A stretch of 43,156 bases of DNA from Verrucomicrobiota bacterium (GTDB lineage: Bacteria; Verrucomicrobiota; Verrucomicrobiia; Limisphaerales; SIBE01). Positions within the stretch are counted from its first letter, which is position 1; each line of letters opens with the position of its first letter. The stretch is taken from positions 1 through 43,156 of the forward strand of contig VHCZ01000022.1 in NCBI GenBank assembly GCA_016871535.1. The letters are read 5' to 3'. Of the stretch, positions 15,566 to 22,477 are shown one piece after another. The translations under genes and the position numbers were made by a program. Under the pieces are notes generated by a model, which was not told where the DNA came from, ran no database searches, and saw nothing but the letters and a program-made list of their open reading frames with translations.

Positions 15566-16291
15566 GTGAAAACCTCGGAAGGTTCGGACGCTGGCCCGGG
15601 AAGCTGGTCCTGGCTCAAAGGGTGGAAAGCGCGCCTGTTCGGGCGGAGCGACGGGCCCGACAGTTCAGGCGCCTCCGGTCAGCCCGATGTCTCCGCCGCG
15701 GCGGCGGCGGGTTCTGCGCTGACGGCAGGATTAAGCCCGGAAGAGCGGCACGTGCTGCTGGACCTGGCCAGGAGATCCCTGCAAGCCGCGGTCAAAGACG
15801 AGGTTCTTCCGCAAATCGAGCCTCCCGGCGCCTCCGCCAAATTGCTTGAACCCACCGGATGCTTTGTCACGTTGCGCAACAAGGGCAAACTGCGCGGATG
15901 TCTGGGACAGATCTTCCCGCGGTCCGCGCTTTACAAAGCCGTCATGCACAACGCGCGGTCAGCCGCCAGGAGCGACCCGCGCTTCGCGCACGTGGAGCTC
16001 GACGAGCTGGAGCAGATCGAAATCGAGATCAGCATTCTCGCCGAACCGCAGCCGTTGAGTTTCCACTCCCCGGAGGAGTTGCTGGACCAGCTCCATCCTC
16101 TGGCCGACGGGGTGGTGCTGCAGATCGGCGATCGAACGGCGACCTTTCTCCCGCAGGTGTGGGCAAACATCCCGGATCGAGTCACCTTCATGAATTCGCT
16201 CGCGAGAAAAGCAGACTGCGACGAGGACGCCTGGCGCAGACCCGGCGTGAGCGTCTCTGTCTATCGGGCGGAATCATTTAAGGAAGATTAG
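15566..16291 (+). CDS. AMMECR1-domain protein (AmmeMemoRadiSam system protein A-like)
   Basis: A 241-residue protein starting at a GTG. Residues about 56-238 form an AMMECR1 domain, shown by LSPEERHVLLDLARRSL, the signature GCFVTLRNKGKLRGCLGQIFP (LRGCLG at 109-114) and FLPQVWANIPDRVTFMNSLARKAD. The family is the A component of the AmmeMemoRadiSam set, whose biochemical role is not firmly known. Neither a MEMO-family nor a radical SAM gene lies nearby. The first 55 residues are a low-complexity Ser/Gly/Ala-rich extension with a basic Trp-containing patch (SWLKGWKARLFGR), so the true start could be later. The 3' end overlaps the convergent Sel1-repeat gene by 4 nt. Confidence 0.85.
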   Translation: MKTSEGSDAGPGSWSWLKGWKARLFGRSDGPDSSGASGQPDVSAAAAAGSALTAGLSPEERHVLLDLARRSLQAAVKDEVLPQIEPPGASAKLLEPTGCFVTLRNKGKLRGCLGQIFPRSALYKAVMHNARSAARSDPRFAHVELDELEQIEIEISILAEPQPLSFHSPEELLDQLHPLADGVVLQIGDRTATFLPQVWANIPDRVTFMNSLARKADCDEDAWRRPGVSVSVYRAESFKED

Positions 16292-16809
16292 GAATCCGAT
16301 TTCCTCCGGGTTGGTTTAACCGCGCTGACGCGCTTTCTGGTCAAGAATTCCGAGACCTGCCGCTCGGCCTCCTCCCGTTGTTCGCGCGACAATTTCCCGA
16401 GTACGACTTCTTGTGTTTTCTTGGCGCCTTCATTGCCATGGGCGGCCGCCAGACTTACCCATTTGAACGCCTCGAGGTAGTCCTGCCGCACGCCGCGCCC
16501 CAGCGCGTAGAGCATGCCGACGTTCGCTTGCGCCTGCGTGTGGCCTTGCTCCGCGGCTTTGAGAAACCACCTGAGCGCTTCCGCGTAATCTTGCGGCGCC
16601 GTGCGCCCGAAATAATAATCCTCGCCGGTATCGTATTGGGCGGAGGCGCTGCCTTGTTCGGCCTGGCGCAGACTTTCGTGAAAGCTCGCCGTTTCGTAAT
16701 TCTCAACCGTCTGCTTCACCTGCGCCGCAACCGTCTGCGCCTTCTGAATCCCGGCGCGAATCGATTTGGCCGAGCCCACCAGCGAAACGAGACGAGCAAG
16801 AAAATGCAT
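16288..16809 (-). CDS. Sel1-like repeat protein
   Basis: A 173-residue protein from the ATG at 16809. A longer upstream frame exists but overlaps the start of the divergent secreted-protein gene, so I prefer the shorter form. The N-terminus (MHFLARLVSLVGSAKSIRAG) is amphipathic or weakly hydrophobic and could anchor the protein. Two Sel1-type helical repeats follow: SASAQYDTGEDYYFGRTAPQDYAEALRWFLKAAEQG and TQAQANVGMLYALGRGVRQDYLEAFKWVSLAAAHG. The basic tail (TRKRVSAVKPTRRKSDS) is positively charged. Sel1 repeats mediate protein-protein contacts; no enzymatic domain is present. It overlaps the AMMECR1-type gene tail-to-tail by 4 nt. Confidence 0.8.
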   Translation of the reverse strand: MHFLARLVSLVGSAKSIRAGIQKAQTVAAQVKQTVENYETASFHESLRQAEQGSASAQYDTGEDYYFGRTAPQDYAEALRWFLKAAEQGHTQAQANVGMLYALGRGVRQDYLEAFKWVSLAAAHGNEGAKKTQEVVLGKLSREQREEAERQVSEFLTRKRVSAVKPTRRKSDS

Positions 16810-16915
16810 GACCCGACCAATGTAGAGAACCCAGCGGACAAAGACAACGGCGTTGCACGCCGGGCCGCACTTGCTAGAGTGCTTCCATGCAAACCCTGCA
16901 GGAAAGGACAAACCC

Positions 16916-17338
16916 ATGAAAAGAACAGTTAGCCTCTGGCTGGTGATTGGATCGCTTGGCCTGGTTTTGGCGACGGCGTCGTACGCCGCGGAAACCGCCG
17001 ACAAGAAACCGACTCCAGTCGCGCCCGCGAAGGAAAAAAAGCCCAACAGTTCTCATTTCGGGGAAAGTTGAGCGCGTTGGACAGAGCCGCGATGACGATT
17101 GCGGTGGAAGGCAAGAGCAAGCCCCGGATCATCCATATCACCTCCCACACGCGAACCGCCAAGGCGGGTAAGCCCGCGACTTTGAAATGATGCGGTGATC
17201 GGCGAGGAGGTGGCGGGCCAAGTCATTAAGAATGCGGCAGGGGAAGAGGAAGCTGTTTTGTTGCGCCTTGGGGAAAAACCCTCGGCCAAGCCCGGCGAGA
17301 AGAAAGCCAAAAAGCCGGAGGGTGAAAAGAAACCGTGA
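16916..17338 (+). pseudogene. Small secreted protein gene with two compensating frameshifts
   Basis: The ATG at 16916 follows a good ribosome binding site (AGGAAAGGA). The start encodes a clear signal peptide (MKRTVSLWLVIGSLGLVLATASYAA), then a Lys/Pro-rich linker. The frame hits a stop at 17069-17071. The conserved-looking continuation FRGKLSALDRAAMTIAVEGK ... SHTRTAKAGKPATL is read in another frame from about 17052. From the GAAATGA at 17184-17190 the original frame resumes as NDAVIGEEVAGQVIKNAAG ... to the Lys-rich end at 17336-17338. One missing base near 17050 and one extra A near 17186 explain it. I recall small verrucomicrobial proteins of this layout (signal, Pro/Lys linker, OB-like beta domain) of unknown function. 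Either the gene is decayed or the assembly has two errors. Confidence 0.7.
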
Positions 17339-17464
17339 GGGCGACCTGTGCCTTGCCTGGCTAACTCCACCGCGCGCTAAAACAGGGTTCCGGGAATTCA
17401 GGGACGAACGGAAGGCCGTGGAATGCGTCCCTACGCTTCGTTGCGGCTCGGCCGCGATGGGCTT

Positions 17465-17687
17465 ACTGATCAGACCGTGGGATAGAATACACTTTGCCAG
17501 GAGGGATTTTGGCCAGCGACGAAGCGGCTGGCCAAAAGACCCCTGGCCCTGCGGGTTGCGCCGCATTTGGGATCTGGCTTCGTTGCTCCTCAGTCGAAGA
17601 TCCACCAGGGATATTCTCCTTCGTCGCGCCTCGCCGGAGCCCAAATGCGACGCAACAAAGTGTATTTTATCCCACGGTCTGATCAGT
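17465..17687. mobile_element. MITE-like element with 32-bp terminal inverted repeats
   Basis: Arms at 17465-17496 and 17656-17687 are reverse complements at 31 of 32 positions (left arm begins ACTGATCAGACCGTGGGATA). Nested inside are a perfect 10-bp hairpin TTTTGGCCAG/CTGGCCAAAA (17507-17537) and a pair of arms around GCATTTGGG/CCCAAATGC (17557-17571 and 17640-17654). It is 223 bp with no coding capacity, filling most of the 17339-17682 gap; the first 125 bp of that gap show nothing else. The right arm supplies the stop codon of the minus-strand glycosyltransferase gene. A half copy of the arm lies at 20973 and an interior relative at 25-108. No flanking target duplication was established. 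Confidence 0.7.
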
Positions 17688-19416
17688 AGGAAGGAGGACG
17701 CAGCGCCTTCTCGAGCAACGCCAGTTCGTGAGAGGCGATGGCCGCGCCAAAGGAATCGCCCAGGGCATTCAGCAGTCCAACCAGTCTCCTTCGTACCGCG
17801 AGATCCCAGGGCTGACGTTCCAGGGCTTCTTGATAGGCCGCGCACGCCAGCGCTGTCTGGCCGATTTGCTCCAGCGCTCGCCCCAGCCCTGCATAGGCAT
17901 ATTCCAGTTCACGGCGTGCCGCGATCGCACGCGCGTACAAGTCTTTGGCCTCCTCCGCTCGACCGAGACCGAGCAAGGCGTCGCCCAGCCGCCGGGCGCA
18001 TTGCCAGCGCAGCAAAACCGTCAATTCGTAGGACAGCCGCACGGGATCGGACGCGCAGGTTGAGACGAGCCTCTCCCACTCGACCCTGAAAATATTGAAA
18101 TCCGTTTTGTTCTCCTGGGAGGAATCCACGAAGAAGCAACAGCCTTCCCGAAAAACCATCTGCTCCGGATTGGAAGAGAGTAAGTCGAGGGCTCTGCGGA
18201 GCGCCTCCACGCCGGTTTCGCGCAGGCCGAATTCGAGTCGAGCAAAGCCAAGATTCGCCCAGCCCAACAAATGACCGGGGCAAAGCTCGACCAGTTTCAG
18301 CCAGTGGCGCTCGGCATAGGCGTTGAAGACGCGCGTTCGCTCCGCTGAATCCGGGATTTTCGCGGCGGCGATGGCTTCGGCCACGGCCACCGCATTCCAA
18401 TGCTCCGGCTCGGTCGGGTCGGCTTTGACCGCCTTGACGAGTTCGTCGTGTCCCAGATGAACTTTTGGGCCGGCGCACGCGAGCCAACGTCCGTAAAGAT
18501 AGAATCGCTCCGCCTCTTTGAGATGCGGCCAACGCCGCGGGCGCCCGCGAAGTTTGCCCCAATCCAACGATTCTAGATGAGTGACCAAGCTCGCCACGTG
18601 CGCTTTGAATGTCTCCGATTGAATGCGCCTCCAGCCTGCTTCGGCGATTCGCGCGCGCAACGGTTCATTCTCGAGGTAATGATGCAGGAGTTCCTCGATG
18701 TTGTCCTCCCGATACAACACGCACTCGCGGCCCTCGATCAAAAAATCGCGGACCTCCAGGTTGCTCGCTTCCATGAAAAGCAGCGCGCCGCATGCGGGCG
18801 TTTCGTAGCCGCGCAAATTCATTTCGCGGCGCACGGAGTAATTCACCACGATCCGACTTTGCCTCAGCAGTTCCGCGTACTCGTTTCCCCAAATGCCGGT
18901 GCGGATGGCGACGCGATACCGGTCGCCCAGCTTTCCGATTCGAGCCAGAATTTGCGCGCGCGCGCGATGGATGTCGTGATTATGATTGCCTACAAAGGCT
19001 ATGTCGCAGAGGTGCGTGCGATCGGGCACGCGGTAAAAAACCTCCGGATAAAGGCCGTATCCAGGCCAGTAGCTCGCGTGGGAGATCCCGATCGAGCGCA
19101 GTCGCTCCAGTCCGAGTTTGTCCGTGACGAGGTAATCACAGCGGTCGAGCGCCTCGCGGAACGCGCTGAAGTAAAGGCTCCAATCGTTCAGAATCGCGAC
19201 CAGCGGCGCCGGACAATCGTGATGGATCGGCCAGGGGTTCGAGTCCGGATATCGCCACACCACTGCGTCCGGGTAGAAGCCTCCCGGCAAGCGCTGGAAG
19301 ATGTCATTCCAGGTCTCCCCAATCTGATACGGCAGACCGCTTTCGCCGAACTCGACGACTTGGTGCGGCGGATCGATGGGAGCATAAATCGGCAGAGGTC
19401 CCCAAAGAAGTTTCAC
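17683..19416 (-). CDS. Glycosyltransferase (CgeB-like) fused to TPR repeats
   Basis: A 577-residue cytoplasmic protein. Residues about 1-300 resemble the CgeB/DUF3880-type GT-B glycosyltransferases: an N-terminal Rossmann-like half with VAILNDWSLYFSAFREALDRCDYLVTDK, then DIAFVGNHNHDIHRARAQIL, and the donor-side segment VNYSVRREMNLRGYETPACGALLFMEAS ... EGRECVLYREDNIEELLHHYLEN. Residues about 330-570 contain helical TPR-like repeats, including AKDLYARAIAARRELEYAYAGLGRALEQIGQTALACAAYQEALERQP. The donor and acceptor sugars are not predictable. It is divergent from pncB with about 100 bp between starts. The stop codon lies inside the right arm of the MITE-like element, so the C-terminus may have been reset by the insertion. 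Confidence 0.8.
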   Translation of the reverse strand: MKLLWGPLPIYAPIDPPHQVVEFGESGLPYQIGETWNDIFQRLPGGFYPDAVVWRYPDSNPWPIHHDCPAPLVAILNDWSLYFSAFREALDRCDYLVTDKLGLERLRSIGISHASYWPGYGLYPEVFYRVPDRTHLCDIAFVGNHNHDIHRARAQILARIGKLGDRYRVAIRTGIWGNEYAELLRQSRIVVNYSVRREMNLRGYETPACGALLFMEASNLEVRDFLIEGRECVLYREDNIEELLHHYLENEPLRARIAEAGWRRIQSETFKAHVASLVTHLESLDWGKLRGRPRRWPHLKEAERFYLYGRWLACAGPKVHLGHDELVKAVKADPTEPEHWNAVAVAEAIAAAKIPDSAERTRVFNAYAERHWLKLVELCPGHLLGWANLGFARLEFGLRETGVEALRRALDLLSSNPEQMVFREGCCFFVDSSQENKTDFNIFRVEWERLVSTCASDPVRLSYELTVLLRWQCARRLGDALLGLGRAEEAKDLYARAIAARRELEYAYAGLGRALEQIGQTALACAAYQEALERQPWDLAVRRRLVGLLNALGDSFGAAIASHELALLEKALRPPSY

Positions 19417-19520
19417 TGGCGCTACCGACTACCGGCGAGCCGGGGCAATGTCAACGCCGCGCTCCATTCGAATTTCGGATTTCAAATTCACCCCGGCTGA
19501 TTTTAGAGTCCTCGCGATCT

Positions 19521-20993
19521 ATGTCCGTTCGCCATCCGCCTTCCGCCCTTCTGACCGATCTGTATCAACTGACCATGGCGTATGCCTATTGGAAATCGGG
19601 CACGCACACGAAGGAAGCAGTCTTTCATCTGTTCTTCCGGAAGAATCCCTTCCAGTCCGGGTTCAGCATCAACTGCGGATTGCAGGACGTGGTCGATTAC
19701 CTGAGGGCTTTCCGCTTCGACCGGAGCGACCTGGATTATCTGGCCGGTTTGTCCGGGAGCGATGGGAAGCCCTTGTTCGATGCCGGTTTTCTGCAGTACC
19801 TGAACGAGCTTCGCCTGAGCGTGGACCTGGATGGGATTCCCGAAGGCACGATCGTTTTTCCGAACGAGCCGCTCTTGCGGATTCAGGGGCCGATCATCGA
19901 AGGCCAGCTTCTGGAAACTGCGTTGCTGAACATCGTCAACTTCCAAACCTTGATCGCCACGAAAGCCGCGCGCATCTGTGTCGCCACCAAAGGCGATCCG
20001 GTGCTGGAGTTCGGACTGCGCCGCGCCCAGGGCATCGATGGCGCGCTCGCGGCGAGCCGCGCGGCTTACATCGGCGGCTGTGCGGCGACGTCGAACGTGT
20101 TGGCCGGAAGACTTTTCGGCATCCCGGTCCGGGGGACGCACGCGCACAGTTGGGTGATGTCCTTCGACGACGAGTTGGAAGCGTTTCAAGCGTATGCGCG
20201 GGCCATGCCGAACAACTGCATCTTTCTCGTGGACACCTACGACACGCTGGCCGGCGTGCGAAAGGCAATTGAGGCCGGCCAGTGGTTGCGCAGTGAAGGC
20301 CACGAAATGATCGGCATCCGGCTCGATTCGGGCGACCTGGCGTATCTGAGTATCGAAGCGAGAAGCATGCTCGATGAGGCGGGCTTCCCGAAGGCGGCGA
20401 TTGTCGCGAGCAACGATCTGGACGAGCAAACCATCGTCAGCTTGCGTGATCAAGGCGCGGCCATCAACGTCTGGGGCGTCGGCACGCGGCTCGTGACTGG
20501 TTACGATCAACCGGCCATGGGCGGCGTCTATAAACTCGCCGCCATCCGTCAACCCGGCGGTTCATGGAAGTACAAAGTCAAATTGTCCGAGCAAGCCGTC
20601 AAAGTATCCAATCCAGGCATCCAGCAAGTGCGCCGATTTCAGCAAGACGGCGAATTCCTGGGCGACGTGATTTATGATGTTGAGCTGGGCCTGAGTGACG
20701 GCTCCGTGATCATCGATCCGTTGGACGCGACGCGGCGCAAGCGAATTCCGTCCAGCGCGACCGCGCACGACCTGCTCGTGCCAATCTTTAGGAAGGGGAA
20801 GGAAGTGTGCGAGCTGCCGCCGATTCAGGCAGTCCGCGAACGAGCGCAACAGCAACTCGCGGGCTTCCACTCCGGAATCAAGCGCTTCCTGAATCCGCAC
20901 GAGTATCCCGTGGGCCTCGAACCGCGCTTGCTGGATTTGCGGACCAGGTTGATTCTCGAAGCCCGCGGCCATACTGACCAGACCGTGGGATAG
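19521..20993 (+). CDS. pncB: Nicotinate phosphoribosyltransferase
   Basis: Converts nicotinate and PRPP to nicotinate mononucleotide in NAD salvage, in the cytoplasm. The 490-residue length fits the longer bacterial form. Recognisable segments are LLTDLYQLTMAYAYWKSG at the N-terminus, FRKNPFQSGFSINCGLQDV, the active-site region LEFGLRRAQGIDGALAASRAAYIGGCAATSNVLAG, GTHAHSWVMSF, DTYDTLAGVRKAIEAG and IGIRLDSGDLAYLS. It is followed after 34 bp by the nicotinamidase gene, giving a nicotinamide-to-nicotinate mononucleotide pair. The last six residues (TDQTVG) and stop are encoded by a copy of the MITE arm, so the native C-terminus has probably been replaced. The catalytic core is intact. Confidence 0.93.
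   Translation: MSVRHPPSALLTDLYQLTMAYAYWKSGTHTKEAVFHLFFRKNPFQSGFSINCGLQDVVDYLRAFRFDRSDLDYLAGLSGSDGKPLFDAGFLQYLNELRLSVDLDGIPEGTIVFPNEPLLRIQGPIIEGQLLETALLNIVNFQTLIATKAARICVATKGDPVLEFGLRRAQGIDGALAASRAAYIGGCAATSNVLAGRLFGIPVRGTHAHSWVMSFDDELEAFQAYARAMPNNCIFLVDTYDTLAGVRKAIEAGQWLRSEGHEMIGIRLDSGDLAYLSIEARSMLDEAGFPKAAIVASNDLDEQTIVSLRDQGAAINVWGVGTRLVTGYDQPAMGGVYKLAAIRQPGGSWKYKVKLSEQAVKVSNPGIQQVRRFQQDGEFLGDVIYDVELGLSDGSVIIDPLDATRRKRIPSSATAHDLLVPIFRKGKEVCELPPIQAVRERAQQQLAGFHSGIKRFLNPHEYPVGLEPRLLDLRTRLILEARGHTDQTVG
20973..20993. repeat. Solo MITE-arm copy overlapping the pncB stop codon
   Basis: The 21 bp beginning ACTGACCAGACCGTGGGATA match the left arm of the element at 17465 at 20 of 21 positions, and similarity weakens beyond 20993. 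The TAG at 20991-20993 inside the repeat is the stop of the nicotinate phosphoribosyltransferase gene. Confidence 0.7.
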
Positions 20994-21027
20994 GATGTAG
21001 TCTGTTGCTGGCGGTTCCCAGTAAATC

Positions 21028-21648
21028 ATGAAAACGCTCATTCTCGTGGACATCCAAAACGATTTTGTTCCAGGCGGCGCCTTGCCTGTGCCGGAGGGCG
21101 CCGCCATCGTGCCGCTGGTGAATCGCCTCCAGGAGCACTTCGATCTGATCGTCGCCACTCAAGACTGGCACCCGCCTGATCACGGGAGCTTCGCCGCCAA
21201 TCATCCCGGACGGAAACCCGGCGAGGTCGTTGACTTGCACGGTCTGCCTCAAATCCTGTGGCCAGTCCATTGCGTGCAGAACACGCGCGGCGCGGAGTTC
21301 GTTCCGGGATTGAATGCGGGCCGCGCAGCCAAAATATTCGTCAAGGGCACGGACCCTCGAATCGACAGTTACAGCGGTTTTTTTGACAATGGCCATCGCA
21401 AAGCCACGGGGCTGGGTGATTATTTGAAGCAACGCGGCGCCAGCGAAGCTTATGTCGCCGGCCTGGCCACAGACTACTGTGTGAAATTCACCGCGCTCGA
21501 CGCTCAACAACTTGGTTTCAAGACTTCCTTGATCGAAGACGCCTGCCGTGGGGTGAATCTCAAACCAGAGGATGTCGCCCGCGCCGTTGCGGCAATGAAA
21601 CAGGCGGGGGTGAGAATCGTAAACAGCCGCCACATTTTGAATCCTTGA
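21028..21648 (+). CDS. pncA: Nicotinamidase (pyrazinamidase family)
   Basis: Hydrolyses nicotinamide to nicotinate and ammonia, feeding the phosphoribosyltransferase encoded just upstream. The 206-residue isochorismatase-fold protein has the full catalytic triad D8 (VDIQNDF), K106 (FVKGTDP) and C151 (ATDYCVKFT). The metal site is D46, H48 (QDWHP) and H81 (WPVHCVQ). A cis-peptide-type GLATDYCV segment precedes the nucleophile. Length and motif order match E. coli PncA. The start ATG lies 34 bp after the pncB stop. A cloverleaf-like palindromic element follows before the Nudix gene, so transcription of the third gene may be partly separated. Confidence 0.95.
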   Translation: MKTLILVDIQNDFVPGGALPVPEGAAIVPLVNRLQEHFDLIVATQDWHPPDHGSFAANHPGRKPGEVVDLHGLPQILWPVHCVQNTRGAEFVPGLNAGRAAKIFVKGTDPRIDSYSGFFDNGHRKATGLGDYLKQRGASEAYVAGLATDYCVKFTALDAQQLGFKTSLIEDACRGVNLKPEDVARAVAAMKQAGVRIVNSRHILNP

Positions 21649-21665
21649 GGACAATGTCCGTTGGG

Positions 21666-21808
21666 GAGCGCACGCGCCTCGCGTGCCGTGGTCGGCGCCC
21701 TCGCCGACCACACTCACGCGTCCGCTGTAAGCCTTCGCCTCTTGGCGGTCGTGCACGCCAGTTCAGACCGGCGAGGCGCCGGTCGGATCACGCGAGGCGC
21801 GTGTGCTC
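21666..21808. repeat. Cloverleaf-like palindromic element
   Basis: Outer arms at 21666-21685 and 21789-21808 (GAGCGCACGCGCCTCGCGTG and its complement) match at 19 of 20 positions. They enclose three hairpins: GTGGTCGGCG/CGCCGACCAC (21688-21711), CGCC/GGCG (21736-21747) and GACCGGCG/CGCCGGTC (21766-21784). The element fills nearly all of the space between the nicotinamidase and Nudix genes. Confidence 0.75.
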
Positions 21809-21828
21809 CGCACCATTCGAATGCACAT

Positions 21829-22355
21829 ATGGATATGCTTACTGATCGCGTCACTCTGTTCGAAGGAAAACACTTGCGCCTGGTGCGCGTGGGCCGCTGG
21901 GAATACGCGGAGCGAACCAAGGCCAACGGCGCGGTCATGATCCTGGCCGTCACGACGGACGACAAATTGATTTTGATCGAACAATTCCGATTGCCCCTGG
22001 GCAAACCGGTGATCGAGTTGCCGGCCGGCCTCGCCGGGGACATTCTCGGCCAGGAAACCGAAGCCATGGCGACGGCGGCGCAGCGCGAGTTGCGGGAGGA
22101 AACCGGCTACGAGGCTCGCGAGTTTGTCCATCTTGTGACCGGGCCGCCTTCCTCTGGCCTGTCCTCCGAGGTGGTGTCGCTGTATCGCGCGCTCGACGTG
22201 TCGCGCCCGGCGGCGGTGACGAACACGAGGACATCCAGGTCCACGAAATCCCGCTGGCCGACGTTGATGAATGGCTGGCTCGGAAAACCCGCGAAGGAGC
22301 GCTCATTGATCCGAAAGTCTATGCCGGACTCTATTTCGCCAGGAAGACACAGTAA
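21829..22355 (+). pseudogene. Nudix hydrolase (ADP-ribose pyrophosphatase-like), frameshifted
   Basis: From the ATG at 21829 the protein reads MDMLTDRVTLFEGKHLRLVR ..., with VIELPAGLAGD and the Nudix box core AAQRELREETGYE. This type usually cleaves ADP-ribose or related nucleoside diphosphates. After SSEVVSLYRALDVS (near 22200) the frame changes. The expected end, GGGDEHEDIQVHEIPLADVD then EWLARKTREG ... YAGLYFARKTQ, is encoded in another frame and stops at 22353-22355. Adding one base in the GC-rich CGCGCCCGG tract near 22202 would restore about 175 residues. The Nudix box is upstream of the break, but without repair the protein would carry an unrelated C-terminus running to about 22488, into the transketolase start. 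Context suggests NAD/ADP-ribose turnover. Confidence 0.75.
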
Positions 22356-22477
22356 GGGTGGGGTGGTTGCACCGTGCATCGCCATTACCCGCTTGCCACG
22401 TTTCCATTGCCGGGCATACTCCCGTGCACGTTTCGCGCGATTCGCGCTTTATTCTTACGTTGAAGGACGCCCCGATT

